DNA of 64,000 nt, from the NCBI GenBank assembly GCA_020744425.1, contig JAGMUV010000003.1, forward strand, positions 4,464,001 through 4,528,000, written 5' to 3'. Below, one piece after another: positions 12,164 through 23,790 of the stretch. The position numbers were made by a program, and so were the translations under genes. The stretch's first letter is position 1, and each line of letters opens with the position of its first letter. Origin of the DNA: Dactylonectria macrodidyma (Eukaryota; Ascomycota; Sordariomycetes; Hypocreales; Nectriaceae). Below the pieces are notes generated by a model that worked only from the letters and a program-made list of their open reading frames with translations, was not told where the DNA came from and did not search any database.

Positions 12164-13167
12164 TCAGCCCAATGCATTCTTGATAGTCTCCTCAAGAGAT
12201 TCCTGCTTCAAGCCGAGCAATTCATTGGCACTGTCTTCAGGCTTTAGACCATGGCCAGACCCGTCAGAGAACAGGAACGACTCAAGGTACGGGCCAAAGG
12301 CACTGAAATCTCCCCTGGCAAGCTTTTCATCGCCAATCTTCTCCAGCTCGGCGCCTGTATTGTGGGTGACGTCAAACTTGGCTCCCGTATACTTCTCAAC
12401 GGCTTGTAGGATATCATTTTGAGACAGGACATTCCCGGCCACGCTTAGGTATTTGTTGGCTGTCTCTGCTGGGTTCTTGAGGATACCGACCACGGCCTTG
12501 CCAATGAAGCCGAGGGTGCTGGCAGAAAAGGGCTCGTTGCCCGAGTCTACAAGCCTGTACTTGTGTTCCTTGGGGTTGACAAATGTGTTGCCGCGTTTGA
12601 GCGTCTACGTTAGGAGTTAAAAGGCTGCTGTGCTATGCGTCATAAGAGTAGAGTGACCTACCCAGTCAAAGAACAAGCCGTTGGAAAGCCCAGTCCAGGT
12701 GAACCAATCGTGCTTGCCGGCTAGCTCAATCAAATAGTCGGTGTTCTTGACCTTGGCAGCGACGAGGCTGCCAATTTTGGTGTCGCGATATTTGCGAGTC
12801 TCAATGCCAAACTCGGAGGGAATGAAGCGAGGCACTTTGGCAGCAATGGCTGCATCAATGAGGGTCTTTTGAGCGCCGGAGGCCGCACTAGCAGCTGTGG
12901 AGATGATGGCATCCTGGCCGGAAAATGCCTCGGCAACAGAGTCGATCGAGGACAGGTCTGCCCGCTTGACTGTGACCTTGTCGGGGAAGGTTGCTTTGGA
13001 CTCGTTGCGAGTGATTGCCGTGACATTGAAACCTGCATCAAGGAGCTCCTTGACAATCTCGGTTCCCAAGGTGCCCGACGCCTGAAGACCATAAAATTAA
13101 TATATGGCATCGTGATTAGGGTGTGTATCTAACTTACACCGACGACTGCCACGTTTTGGATGGCCAT
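12164..13167 (-). CDS. NmrA-like/isoflavone-reductase-type NAD(P)-binding protein
   Basis: Three exons, 13167-13138, 13081-12662 and 12604-12164, giving 296 residues. The Rossmann motif VVGASGTLGTEIVK (residues 8-21) is built across the first intron. It is followed by ADLSSIDSVAEAFSGQDAIIS and FIPSEFGIE, hallmarks of the NmrA/isoflavone reductase-like atypical SDR family. The C-terminal exon, with a loop-rich substrate region (YLSVAGNVLSQNDILQAVEKYTG), is also family-like. Members are either aryl-ether/quinone-type reductases or NAD(P) redox sensors. Nothing here decides between the two. Confidence 0.9.
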
Positions 13168-15501
13168 ATTGTATGTGTACAAGGGGAAAATGGGAAAAAT
13201 TGGATGGACTGATTGGAAAGTTACTGACAGGTCAAAACTGGAATAATGAGTATAGAGGCAAATGTGATATTGAGGGAATCGATGGGCTATCTACCCTTTT
13301 ATGCGCTCGATTTCGACAGCCATGTCGCCAGCAACGACATCATATTCATCATATTCGGAATGCGGGGGCGTGGATTCGGGACCACATCCCGCTCCAAGTG
13401 GGAAATTCATGCCGGTATTGTGGGATGGTGCCTATATTAAAGCGGCGAGTATTGCGTCCTGATACAGCTAGTTTCATACAATTATTGGGATGCTGTTTTA
13501 ACGCGGCTCTGGTCTCGGATCCCACTGGCTCTTGCTTAACAATCAGCATGATGCAATGGATGCATTCGATGCCAACATGAACTTACTCAACTTATGTAAA
13601 AAATAATGAGAATGATGTATGAAACGTGTTGAAAGACTTCTGAATACGTACGATGCGAACATTTGTTGCCCAAGATTATAGATTGTTGGCCAATTACTGT
13701 GTCTGATATCGTTTTGATTTGGTAGATTTGGTCCCCTCATATCGACCACGATGCACCCCGCGTGTCGCGTACAAAAAGGCATACAGAAGATGAAACAAAC
13801 GCTCCGTCGGAAGTATTCAGAGTGATAAAAGCGGCAGTGATGCCTCCAAAATGACGAAATTCACGACGTGAATACGCTCGATTCGTCGGCCTGCACATCC
13901 ATGGCGTGCTCGACATATTCATTGACTCGGATTCTCAAAACAACGCCTGCGCAAGGACGCGTAGTAAAGTGTTGTCTGATGATCAAATGAGCAATTTCGG
14001 ACGAGAGAGTCTCCCATGATAGACCAAGGTCTGACTAGATGATGGCTTTTGAAAGATGGGCCGCTGTTCATGGAGGCCACGCGGGAAACAAGGAGCATAC
14101 AATGGGAACAAGCAGAGTGTAGTCGGCGCCTGAGTCGTGAGCATGAAGCATCAAGCTTCAACATGTTGTTATATGTAATTATACGTGCTGTGGGCAAGAA
14201 ATATGTGAAACATCATATAATGAGCTTATCAATTGGCAAGCTGAGCAAGCGCATCGGTTCTGCTGATGGTAGGTTTCGTAGTTTGAAGGAGAGCCTGCTT
14301 CCATAAACTATCAATGCAGTGCGCTACAATTTGACGCGCGGGACACAAAGTCCACCTTTTTGTCGAGTGGGAGACCTGATTGTTTTCTTCTATCTTGTCA
14401 AGAGGCTACCCGCAAAAACATGCTGCAGATTTAAGAACGCTACCCGGACAAAGACAATGGTAAGGCACAGTGCAAAAGAGCATCACCTCACCGTAGTAGC
14501 GAGGGCCACAGGAGCATCAGTCTGACGTGTAGAAGAAGAACTGACACTTCTGTTTCTATGATACTGATCACTTTAATCCAAGGATAATTAAATCCAAGGC
14601 CGAGGAACGAGCCCCTCGTTGTGCTGTATGTAGTTGGTGAGTCCTGAACTATCCTTTATATTCTCAAACCATGGTTTTCAGCCTAGAGAGGCTTACATTG
14701 TTCATTCCTAACCACTTCAGGCTGTAAATCACTCAAAGAATAATCATGCATCCATTTACGAACATTTTTTGGTTTCTGCTGGAGACTTTGAATGTTCTTT
14801 GATGGTTATAACGCGCAAATCCTCGACGAAGTTATGCAAATATTTCTATTAGCGGAATGTACTTGCCATTGTCATTTGACTTACAATCAGACTAGACACC
14901 AAACCACTATGGCAGTTAGGGCCCCAAGATGTCGCGGCGAGGCTTGCGAAAGATGCATTTTACGTGGTCATTAGCCGTCAGGACGAGAGCCCAATTAGAG
15001 CTGTCGCTGGGACAGATCGTATGAACAAGGCCACCTCCGCGAGACACCCGCTACCTGATGACCCATAGCTTCGGGGTTCAACGCTTTGCCTCATTTTGTC
15101 GTATCGTACAATTTATAAATGGCCTGACTTTGCTTGCAGCCTCGGCATCGCACCCGGAGTATGATATCCTATTGGCTCACCTGAACCCCGCACAGGATCT
15201 CAAGCCTCGGCTTCGTCGTCATTTCCCAGTTCATCAGTTCCGTTAGAAGCATTACATAAGTCATCTAATGGGAAGAATCTCGTTGGCTATCATTTCTGCT
15301 TCAGTCTAGCGTCTGATCATTGCCTTTTTTGTGGACTGATTGCCACAGACACACGTCGGTCCTCGCTCTGGCACTTGTCGGTTGAGTTTTAATTCTCGAT
15401 CCTCGCCATCTCTCCAGATGCCACAGAACGCGCTGGATTTGAACTCGAATCTCCTTCAAGCAAACCACCAAGAAAGCATTATCACGATCACGTAGATCAC
15501 C
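13168..15501. other. 2.3-kb gene-poor, AT-leaning spacer
   Basis: Only short, mutually overlapping ORFs are present (92 codons at most) and none has a recognisable domain. No tRNA-like cloverleaf or terminal repeat was seen. The spacer separates the divergent NmrA-like and nitronate monooxygenase genes. Confidence 0.5.
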
Positions 15502-16797
15502 ATGGCGTCACCACGTACGCAACCAGCTCTGCACAGAGAATAGAGCGACAAGGCGCTAACAATATTTCTTACAGAGAGAATCCGAACCCCCATGACAGAC
15601 TTGTTCCGTGTCAATCATCCAGTGATGTTGGCCGGAATGAATGCCGTTGCAGGTCCCAAACTCGTCGCCGCTGTGACGAACGCCGGTGGCTTGGGTGTCA
15701 TGGGCGGCATGGCATATACTCCAGCCATGCTTCGTGAGCACATCGCTGAGTTGAAGAGCTATCTCGTCGATAAGGATGCGCCGTTTGGGATTGATCTGCT
15801 TCTGCCACAGCTTGGCGGCAATGCCCGGAAGACAAAGTACGTTCCTAAACCTAGCATTTCCGTTTCGTTCGTCAGTCATCTGTTTCTTGAGAATGATCCA
15901 CTGAGCCATCATCCTCAATCATAGCCAGTAGCTCCAGCGTGTCCTGTGCAATCTTTGTAATGTTGTTTAAAACCCAGCCACTAACACCAAATGATTAGCT
16001 ATGACTACACAAAGGGCAAGCTCGACGAACTGGTGGACGTCATCATCGAATCTGGCGCTAAGCTCTTCGTCTCTGCTGTGGGCGTACCTCCCAAGGCGGT
16101 CGTTGACAAACTCCACGCTCACGGAGTGGTATATATGAATATGATTGGCCACGTCAAACACGTCCGCAAATGTTTAGACCTCGGTGTTGACATCATCTGC
16201 GCTCAAGGCGGCGAGGGAGGAGGTCATACTGGCGACACTCCAACGACCGTCCTCATCCCAGCCGTAGTAGACGCTTGCAAAAACCACAAATCACCGCTCA
16301 CCGGACAACCTGTGCAAGTTGTTGCGGCTGGCGGCATACATAACGGCCAGCTGCTTGCAGCAGCCTTGATGATGGGAGCAAGCGCAGTTTGGGTTGGCAC
16401 GCGATTCGTTCTAACCGATGAGGCGGGTGCGCTTGAAGCCCACAAGAAAGCACTGAAATCGGCCGGCCACGACGACATTGCTCGAACAATCATCTACACT
16501 GGGCGACCAATGCGTGTACGCAAGAACGAATACATCGAAAAATGGGAGACGGTGCGACAAGCGGAACTGAAAGAGCTAGTCTCAAAGGGAATCATCCCTT
16601 GGGAGCATGACTTGGATGTCGAAGAGAGTAATCCGGTTGAAGATGGCGAGGGTCTTCTCAAGTATCGGAGATATCTAATGGGTAATTGCGCGGCACTGGT
16701 TAATGAGCAGAAGCCGGCCAAGGAAGTGGTGGATGAATTCGTGAACGACGCGGTGGCCTGGATACAGAAAGGGAACGGGATGATTGCTAAACTGTAG
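15502..16797 (+). CDS. Nitronate monooxygenase (2-nitropropane dioxygenase family)
   Basis: Three exons, 15502-15514, 15575-15836 and 15999-16797, giving 357 residues. The 13-base first exon is chosen because it supplies the ATG and keeps frame into RIRTPMTDLFRV. This is an FMN-dependent TIM-barrel enzyme. MLAGMNAVAGPKLVAAVTNAGGLGVMGG is the N-terminal flavin-binding part. CAQGGEGGGHTGD carries the conserved His that acts as catalytic base, and VVAAGGIHNG plus GASAVWVGTRF bind the FMN phosphate. Family members oxidise nitronates such as propionate-3-nitronate, a detoxification role. The 162-base second intron is longer than the others. Confidence 0.93.
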
Positions 16798-17752
16798 TAG
16801 AAGCTAGTATACAGCCTTGAAAATTTTTTATTGCACAAGATGCGCTTTAATCAGATTGTTTTCCCATCTCGAGGACCGTAATACGCTGCGTCGTCGTCTT
16901 GTCGACTACGTGATTGATCAATGTTACGACTTTCGGATACGATTCTTATCACACCAAAACTTTAACATACCTAGTATCATCAGGTCCGACTATCATTGCA
17001 TTAAGTTGTCATACATAACTGACCTGACGACATTTGATGTCACCCCATCCCGCCAATTCTCATTTAGCTAGTCCTTTTCAACATACCCAGCTAAATGGGT
17101 AACGTAGAATCGAACGGCATCAAGTCGAAAGAGATTTAATCTGGCTAAATAGATTCACCATCGTCAAGTTAATGTTAATTCGAGTCGGTCGATCCCTTCC
17201 GAATCGATTGGCGGAAGACGATTCCGCCTTCCTGCGGGGTTCTCCAAATGTGCTTTTATCCGTAGTCATACCCTTTGGGTGATATTGTCTACGGCTAGTC
17301 GAGGTAAACCCCTCTTTAATAGCGGCATGAATTGACTCTCATCTCATAAGTTCCCACTATAATACCTTTTTAACGGTGGAGGGATCATGGGCCGAATCCC
17401 GCATCGCAAGATTTAATATGAGGACGATAGTTTACGAGCGCGGGGTAAGTTTGTCGCCGGGATGACGGATTCGCGAGCCGAAGACCGCGTATTGATCATT
17501 ATCGGCAGTTCGGAGGCCTGTCTCGGAGAACTCGGAGCGGTGACCGACTGCCGTGAATGGAACTGAACCCTTGATGACGGAGGCTACTCGTCCGTCTCGC
17601 CCATTAAAGCCACAACGCCTTGATTCCGAGTTTGCAACGAACCTCATTTTTCCGCTTTAAAATGACCGAGTCGACCCGGCCATCATCTGCTACAATGTGC
17701 TCGTACCGCATCCGAGTTAAACAACGCAATCCATCGTCTTCACTGCCGAATC
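16798..17752. other. AT-rich spacer
   Basis: No gene is supported. The segment 16800-17450 is AT-rich. The last 200 bases should hold the promoter of the CE1 esterase. Confidence 0.5.
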
Positions 17753-19096
17753 ATGAAGGTGCTCACTCTTCTCAGCGTCTGGGCCTTGACCCTGTTCAGC
17801 GCTGCCCTTGGCGCCGAGGTCGTGCCTCGTGCGGCCCTGACTGAGGTGACGAGCTACGGCTCCAACCCGACGGGCACGCGTATGTTTCTTTATGTGCCGA
17901 ATAACTTGGCCGCGAAGCCAGCTATTGTTGTTGGCATCCATTGGTGTACCGGCAGTGCCTCTGCGTACTACTCGGGTACGCAGTGGGCGCGGTATGCTGA
18001 GACGTATGGATACATCGTCATCTATCCTCAGACTCCGTATACTAGCGACAACTGCTGGGACGTGTCTTCAAAGGCGTCGCTTACTCACGGGGGCGGTGGA
18101 TGCAGCACCTCTATTGCAAACATGGTTGAGTTCGTCATCGCGCAGTATGGTGCAGACAGCAGCAAGGTGTTTGTGTCAGGTATTTCATCAGGAGCCATGA
18201 TGACGGTAACGAAGCCACTGTTCTTCTAGTACTCGAATAATATGCTAACATTTGATACAGAATGTCATGGCAGCAACCTACCCCAACCTCTTCGCCGCCG
18301 GCATCGTCTACGCGGGCGTGCCAGCTGGATGCTTCATGAGCGCAGCTGACGTAGCCGACGCCTGGAACTCGACGTGCGCAACAGGTGCCTCTATCTGGAC
18401 GCAGCAGCAGTGGACCAACGTCGTAAACAACATGTACCCGGGATACACTGGCTCGAGACCCAAGATGCAGATCTACCATGGCACAGATGATGCGATTCTG
18501 AATGTTCAAAATTACTACGAGACCATCAAGCAGTGGACGGGCGTGTTTGGATACTCCACTACTGCTGCTTCAACAGTGGTTGACAACCCACGAAGCCCAT
18601 ACACGAAGTACATCTTTGGGGACAAACTGCAGGTGAGTTCCCGATACGATCCAGAGTTGAAAGTGGACACCAGTAACATTATTCGGGCAGACATTCCTAG
18701 GTAGCGGCGTATCCCACTCGATCGACACGTTCCCAGACGAGGACCACAAGTGGTTCGGCCTTACGGTATGATGAAGAGCAACAATCATTTCCAGACAGCT
18801 CTGACTTACGACGCAGTCCACCGTGACCCCAACTGCGACAACCACGACGGCAGCATCGACATCGACTGCAACCGGAACCGCGGCTCATTGGGCCCAATGT
18901 GGTGGTAGTGGCTACACTGGCCCAACCAAGGTACATTATGAAATGACTATACATCTTGATGGCGATGCTGACCAATCTTACAGTGTGTGAGCCCATACAC
19001 CTGTGTCAAGTCAAATGAGTGTAAGCACCATCCTTATTATGCGATGTTGCATGTTCAAGCTGACATGGAATTTCAGGGTATTCCCAGTGCTTGTGA
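17753..19096 (+). CDS. Secreted CE1 esterase (acetylxylan/feruloyl esterase type) with C-terminal CBM1
   Basis: Six exons: 17753-18205, 18261-18632, 18691-18765, 18817-18930, 18984-19020 and 19077-19096; 356 residues. The signal peptide covers about residues 1-20. The core is of the PHB-depolymerase/esterase type: oxyanion region GIHWCTG, nucleophile Ser145 in GISSGAMM, acid in HGTDD and a late His in GVSHSIDTFPDEDHKW. A Thr/Ser/Ala-rich linker leads to a family 1 carbohydrate-binding module (HWAQCGGSGYTGPTKC...C...NEWYSQC) with the cellulose-facing aromatics and four cysteines. The enzyme should remove acetyl or feruloyl groups from xylan while anchored to cellulose. The CBM1 is finished by two tiny exons of 37 and 20 bases. 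Confidence 0.93.
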
Positions 19097-19184
19097 CTTC
19101 GAAGAACATTAGTCAGGCGACATGAACAGGTTTCAACCGAATGGATGGAATTGTAAAAATCAAGGACATCTAGATATGTCCCAT

Positions 19185-20229
19185 CTATATTTTTTCAATC
19201 AAAAACTTTCGTAGCCCTCGCTGGATCGCCACAATAGCCGCATCCCCATGATCCTCACCCTCAAACTCCCACTTGTACACCGATCGAATGCTCGGGCACT
19301 TCTCCAACCTCTCCACCATTTCCAGCGAGTACCCTCTCATGTTTGCGTCTTCTGCTAGAAGCTTTGCCACCTCGTACTCCTTGTCCGTCATCTCGGGAGT
19401 CTTCTCGACGTCGTCTTCGATGGATCCCCACGTGATGATGAGCGCGGGCGCAGGGCTAACAGGCTTCTCGAGAGCCCGGAATGCAGCCTCTTGCTCTTTG
19501 ACGATGGAGCACTGGTTCCAAGAGATTGACGGACTTGCCGCGATGACAGTGTCGAACAGCGTCGGCCTAGTAAATAGTGCGTTCAGCGCAAACACGCCGC
19601 CAAACGAGTGGCCATACAGCGCCGTGCGACTCGTCTTGATCGGCACGTTCGGAAACAGGCTGTTGACGTAGGGCATGATGTCGTTCTCGATGTTGTCGAG
19701 ATATTTGGAGCCTTCGCCCCAGACTAGGCCGCTGATGGGCTTTCCATCTCCGCCGAGAGGGTCTTGGTACTTTCCGTCGGCGGCGGGAGGCGTCAGATCC
19801 GTGCCACGTCGGTAGTCGTAGACATATTTGGTGCGAGGGTAGCCAACGCCGACGACGATGGTTCTGGCGTTGTTGGTGAATTCTAGCCGACGAGTGATTT
19901 CTACAGCTGTGAAGAAGAAGACGTCTCCATCGACCACGTATCTATGCATTGAGGATTAGATAAAGATGAACATGAGCTGCTACGACTGCTACTCACAAGA
20001 CGTTGAGAGGGTGTTTTTCATCCTTTGGAGGCGTCCTGTCCTCACCCCAAATCAGAGGCCATGCGATGTTGACCAGATAGTCTCCACGCGCCGTATGGGC
20101 GGTATAGTGGCACGTGTTGGGAAGAAAGGCGTGTCCGTGAGTCATGGTGGACAGCAATCGTCTGTGAATTTGGCGTTGTGGGCGCAAAAACCTGGTCCGA
20201 AGCACCGTGGTGAGACTTATAACGCGCAT
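19185..20229 (-). CDS. Alpha/beta hydrolase, siderophore-esterase-like (esterase D/IroE type)
   Basis: Two exons, 20229-19997 and 19941-19185, giving 329 residues. The YVVDGDVFFFTAVEI start of the core, IVVGVGYP, the nucleophile motif YGHSFGGVFAL and the late His in GEDHGDA match putative esterases related to Fes/IroE and fungal triacetylfusarinine C esterases. The reaction (cleaving ferric siderophore esters) is inferred from the family. Two starts are possible. The ATG at 20229 adds a 28-residue leader with eight Arg and no Asp or Glu, resembling a mitochondrial presequence. The ATG at 20145 gives the plain cytosolic enzyme. The upstream start is listed because the leader is continuous and cleanly in frame. 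Confidence 0.82.
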
Positions 20230-20561
20230 CTGCAGGGACGCATGAAGGATCCGCCTCAAGGCCTTGGTTTGATCTGATAAGATTGCGAGATCAGGCGGTC
20301 AGTCACGGCAGATCAAAAAGATTTCCACAAAGAGCAAGGGCTGCGTCAATTACGTGGCTGGCCGGTATCGGCTGAATGGCATCATTGTCGATTGTTACTG
20401 GCTGGTGCAGTTGTGGATGCTCAAAGCGGTGGTGAAACAAGGGACGGTTCCATTTTTTCCCTGAGGTCTAAACTTGTACATGTTCCAGGTTATACGCAGA
20501 GTCTTATACGCAGAGTCTTGTTGCCAATTTGGTTCCAAGCAGTACTCTCAACACTAGCTTT
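20230..20561. other. Short spacer upstream of the esterase gene
   Basis: Holds the promoter of the esterase and the 3' flank of the cupin gene. A 15-base direct repeat (cgcagagtcttatac, partly overlapping) occurs near 20495-20520. Nothing else was seen. Confidence 0.45.
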
Positions 20562-21294
20562 CTACTCCTCAACATCCTTGTCAATTACAACGACCCGCCT
20601 AATCTTCTGAAAATCTTCCTCCACACTTCGAGCATCGAGGTCCAACCCATCGAAGACGTCGGTGCTGACAATCAAATTCGCAATGAAGAGCGCCTCCTCG
20701 TCGCCAACGTTCTCGGAGCGGACATGATGGCAACCCGGAGCCTCGTACCAACTCTCTCCAGGGCCGTAAACCTTTGCATCGCTCTCATGAGTGTGCTTTG
20801 CACCGGTTGCCGGATCGACGTGGCTGTGGACCATCTGGTTAAGCACGTGGCCCCGGATGACTGTTGCAACAATCGCTGCACCAGCGTGAGTGTGCGGCGG
20901 TGTGGCTGATAAATTGATTAACATTATTTCCATCTTCATAGGCTATAATCAAGAGAAATGGGCGAGCAAGATGTGTTCTAGTATGGAGGAGTGCAAGAGT
21001 AGCATAGGTACTCACCCGCATTTGGAGGAGCTGTTACGAGCAGCCCCAACCACGTCTTGTCGGCCATGTTGGGTGGGCGGTGTAAATACGACATTGCGAC
21101 GCTTACAGTAGGTCGTCTGCACCAGTTCGAGAGCGTCAGCGTGAGTCTTTTGTCTCATCGAGGCTGAATAGGATGGTATACAACTGGTTTGAGGACGAAG
21201 GTCACACTCACCCGTCAATGGTCCAATGGCCATCCTTCTTAACCACATTTTGGTCCTGCCATCGGAGCTTGAAGTCGACGTTGGGGAAGCTCAT
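20562..21294 (-). CDS. Single-domain cupin protein
   Basis: Three exons, 21294-21212, 21116-21016 and 20905-20562, giving 175 residues. After an N-terminal strand region (DFKLRWQDQNVVKKDGHW) the protein contains the cupin motif TPPHTHAGAAIVATVIRG (metal-binding His pair) and the second half GPGESWYEAPGCHHVRSEN. An Asp/His-rich insertion (HVDPATGAKHTHESDAKVYG) between them could bind metal. It is probably a small cytosolic metal-binding enzyme or binding protein of unknown substrate. The splice sites are strong and both introns (95 and 110 bases) are slightly long for the window. Confidence 0.82.
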
Positions 21295-22043
21295 GGCTTT
21301 TAGGCCGCCTAAGAAGGACTCGGTATGATGAAACGAGGATGAATTGGAGGATCTGACTTGCTGTTCACGAAGAACAAAGAACACCAAGAGGATGGGATGG
21401 TTGAATCAAATTTCGCAGGAAGTGAGCCCTGTTATATAGCCATTCGTATGTCTCTGAGCCCACGATGACTGACGAAACCTGAGAATGCGTTCGCATCGTG
21501 TCCCACAGATAGATCCACTCTTGTCCCAACACAACCCGTGCGCGAAACTGATTTACGGCTCCTCCGGAACGAACTCAATCATAGCCATAGCCGCCGGGTC
21601 TTGCAAAGTGGACAAGCCACTTAGGAAGACCTATGGTTAGCACGAACATTGTGCATTGGAACATTATGATTAATAATGCGCAGCCACAGCTTCGGAACAA
21701 CGCACATCTCGAAAATTACCCGATTCGGAAGTATGTGCGGGGTGACAATTGACCCGTAGCCAATCTTCTCCGCGGGAGGGTATGATGGTAAATCTGACAT
21801 GACAGCGACCCTTGTCATCGCGTTGCATTTTTGTTGATATCTCCCTTAATTGATTGGGCGCCCCATGACCCGTGGTCGGGGAAGGTCGCAGTGTCTCGGC
21901 GCCAGCGGCGAAAGCGCAAACTTTTCACAGCACGGGAACAATTGCCCATGTTGCCTAGCTTGACGAGGTATGAAATTGGTAAGTAGTTGTATGAAGGAGT
22001 ACATCATCGTTGATATAAAAAGGTCTTCAATATACACAAATTG
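21295..22043. other. Divergent promoter region between cupin and MDR genes
   Basis: No gene is supported. It contains the upstream regions of two divergently transcribed genes. Confidence 0.5.
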
Positions 22044-23252
22044 ATGGACAGGATCCCAGAGAAGCCAGTCACTCTTCAGCAGCAAATGTCCACAACTCTC
22101 TTCAGAGCCCGTCATCAGCTTCGCCGAGCTCTCACTTCCACAAACACCAGTGCTCGCCTTCACTCAACTACGCCGGTGCTCAACACATTTGCATCCCACC
22201 TCTTAACGACAACTCGCCAAATCATGACTTCACATACCCTCCCAGCGACAATGAAAGCTGTGCTCCAGCCTGACAAGACCTCTCACAAATTGATCTTGTC
22301 TGATAAGCCTGTTCCGGTTCCTTCTCACCCAGAAGATGTCCTTGTCAAAGTCCACGCCACATCACCCTGCAAAGGCGAGCTCGACTGGGCTCTCTGGGCT
22401 CCAGAGTTTATCGGCGACGACAAGATTCCCATCCCTGGGCAAGATCTCGCTGGCACCGTCGTCACTGCTCCGGCCGACAGCGGCTTTAAACCCGGCGACG
22501 AGGTCTATGCGAGAATCGAAGCAAACCGCCCTGGCGCCGCAGCCGAGTACACGCTGGCAAGGGTTTCCGAGCTCGCCATCAGGCCCAAGAACTTGAGCTG
22601 GGCCGAAACAGCCGCCACGCCCATCAGCGCGTTGACGGCGTATCAGTCGCTTTTTACACAGGGCACGTTGGATCCGGCAGCTCTGACTGGCGATGTTTCA
22701 GCAAGAGAGAAGAACTCCAAATTGCGTGTCCTGATCACTGCTGGGGCTGGAGGAGTCGGTAGCTGGGCCGTCCAATTTGCCCGTGCAGCCGGGGCAGCCG
22801 CCACGGTGGCTGTTGTTGGGACGAAGAACATCGCCTTTGCTCAGCAGCTTGGTGCAACAGAAACAATCGACTATACCAAGCAGACCATTGGCGACTGGGT
22901 CAATGAAGATCCAGCATCTCGAGAGGTTGATCTGGTCTTCGACTGCATTGGTGGAACATCCCTCGCCCAGTCCTGGTACGCCGTCAAGGATGGCGGCAGT
23001 CTTGTCAGTGTATGCAGCCTGCCAGAGAAAAGCCGACCCGAAGAAGTGAAGAAGAAGGTCAATAGCTTGTGGTTCGTCATTACTCCACTGGGAAAAGACT
23101 TGAATGTCATTACCGGACTGATAGAGGCGGGAGCGCTCAAGCCAAATATCGACAGTGTGGTTGATCTTGACGGTTTTGCCGATGCATGGGATAAGGTAGA
23201 ATCGGGCCGCGCCAGAGGTAAAGTGGTTGTGAAGATCTTGAATGAGGTGTAA
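22044..23252 (+). CDS. Medium-chain dehydrogenase/reductase (quinone-oxidoreductase-like), possibly mitochondrial
   Basis: Intronless, 402 residues from the ATG at 22044. The GroES-like domain begins at MKAVLQPDKTSHKLIL. IPGQDLAGTVV and a zinc-free core follow. The NADPH-binding motif is ITAGAGGVGSWAVQFARAAG, and DLVFDCIGGTSL lies in the Rossmann half. The first 60-odd residues are Ser/Thr/Arg-rich, lack acidic residues after the first few and resemble a mitochondrial presequence (MSTTLFRARHQLRRALTSTN). Starts at 22086 or 22224 would shorten or remove it. The family reduces quinones or enones with NADPH; the closest type by eye is zeta-crystallin/RTN4IP1-like. The specific substrate is unknown. 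Confidence 0.9.
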   Translation: MDRIPEKPVTLQQQMSTTLFRARHQLRRALTSTNTSARLHSTTPVLNTFASHLLTTTRQIMTSHTLPATMKAVLQPDKTSHKLILSDKPVPVPSHPEDVLVKVHATSPCKGELDWALWAPEFIGDDKIPIPGQDLAGTVVTAPADSGFKPGDEVYARIEANRPGAAAEYTLARVSELAIRPKNLSWAETAATPISALTAYQSLFTQGTLDPAALTGDVSAREKNSKLRVLITAGAGGVGSWAVQFARAAGAAATVAVVGTKNIAFAQQLGATETIDYTKQTIGDWVNEDPASREVDLVFDCIGGTSLAQSWYAVKDGGSLVSVCSLPEKSRPEEVKKKVNSLWFVITPLGKDLNVITGLIEAGALKPNIDSVVDLDGFADAWDKVESGRARGKVVVKILNEV

Positions 23253-23790
23253 GACAGGCGATATCCTCTGGGCGTGCGAAACGACACCTCTAACCTTGCT
23301 TCCTAATGAGGCATATCATCGATTAGATGCCAATACAGAGTCGTTCTCTCCGCTCGTCACGATGCTTTACCCCTCAAACCGTGCAGTGTTTCAAAGCTGT
23401 CTATCACCAACATCCATGCTTTCATTTTAATCAGCAATCCTCTAGGGAAATGGCCCCACCTACTCAGCACAACTAGGCGCATAATGATTATTCAGAATTT
23501 ACACAAAAAAAATGCTATCAATTTGGTTTCTATTAAGAGGCCGTCAAGAGATTGAAGAATTAAGAAATACTCTATCGGCTCATATGGTATCAAAGTACCC
23601 CACAGAGAGCTCGGGGCTAACAGGGGTATCGCACAGGTTCAACTGTCGCTCGTTCCATTCCAAGTCCTTTAAGTCCGCCTCGCTATTTATCGGCCGTTTC
23701 TGCCTTTTGCAGACTTATTACTAATGCGCCTGGGAGAAAAGCGTAGAAGCCAGTCTACAGCATCTTCATCCCGTCTCAAGGGTAACCGTT
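23253..23790. other. Convergent 3' spacer
   Basis: Lies between the ends of the MDR gene and the minus-strand repeat gene. Only short ORFs without domains were seen. Confidence 0.5.

Noticed and set aside
15400..15470. tRNA-like B-box (ggatttgaactcg) near the nitronate monooxygenase start
   Set aside because: No matching A-box or cloverleaf arms could be folded around it.
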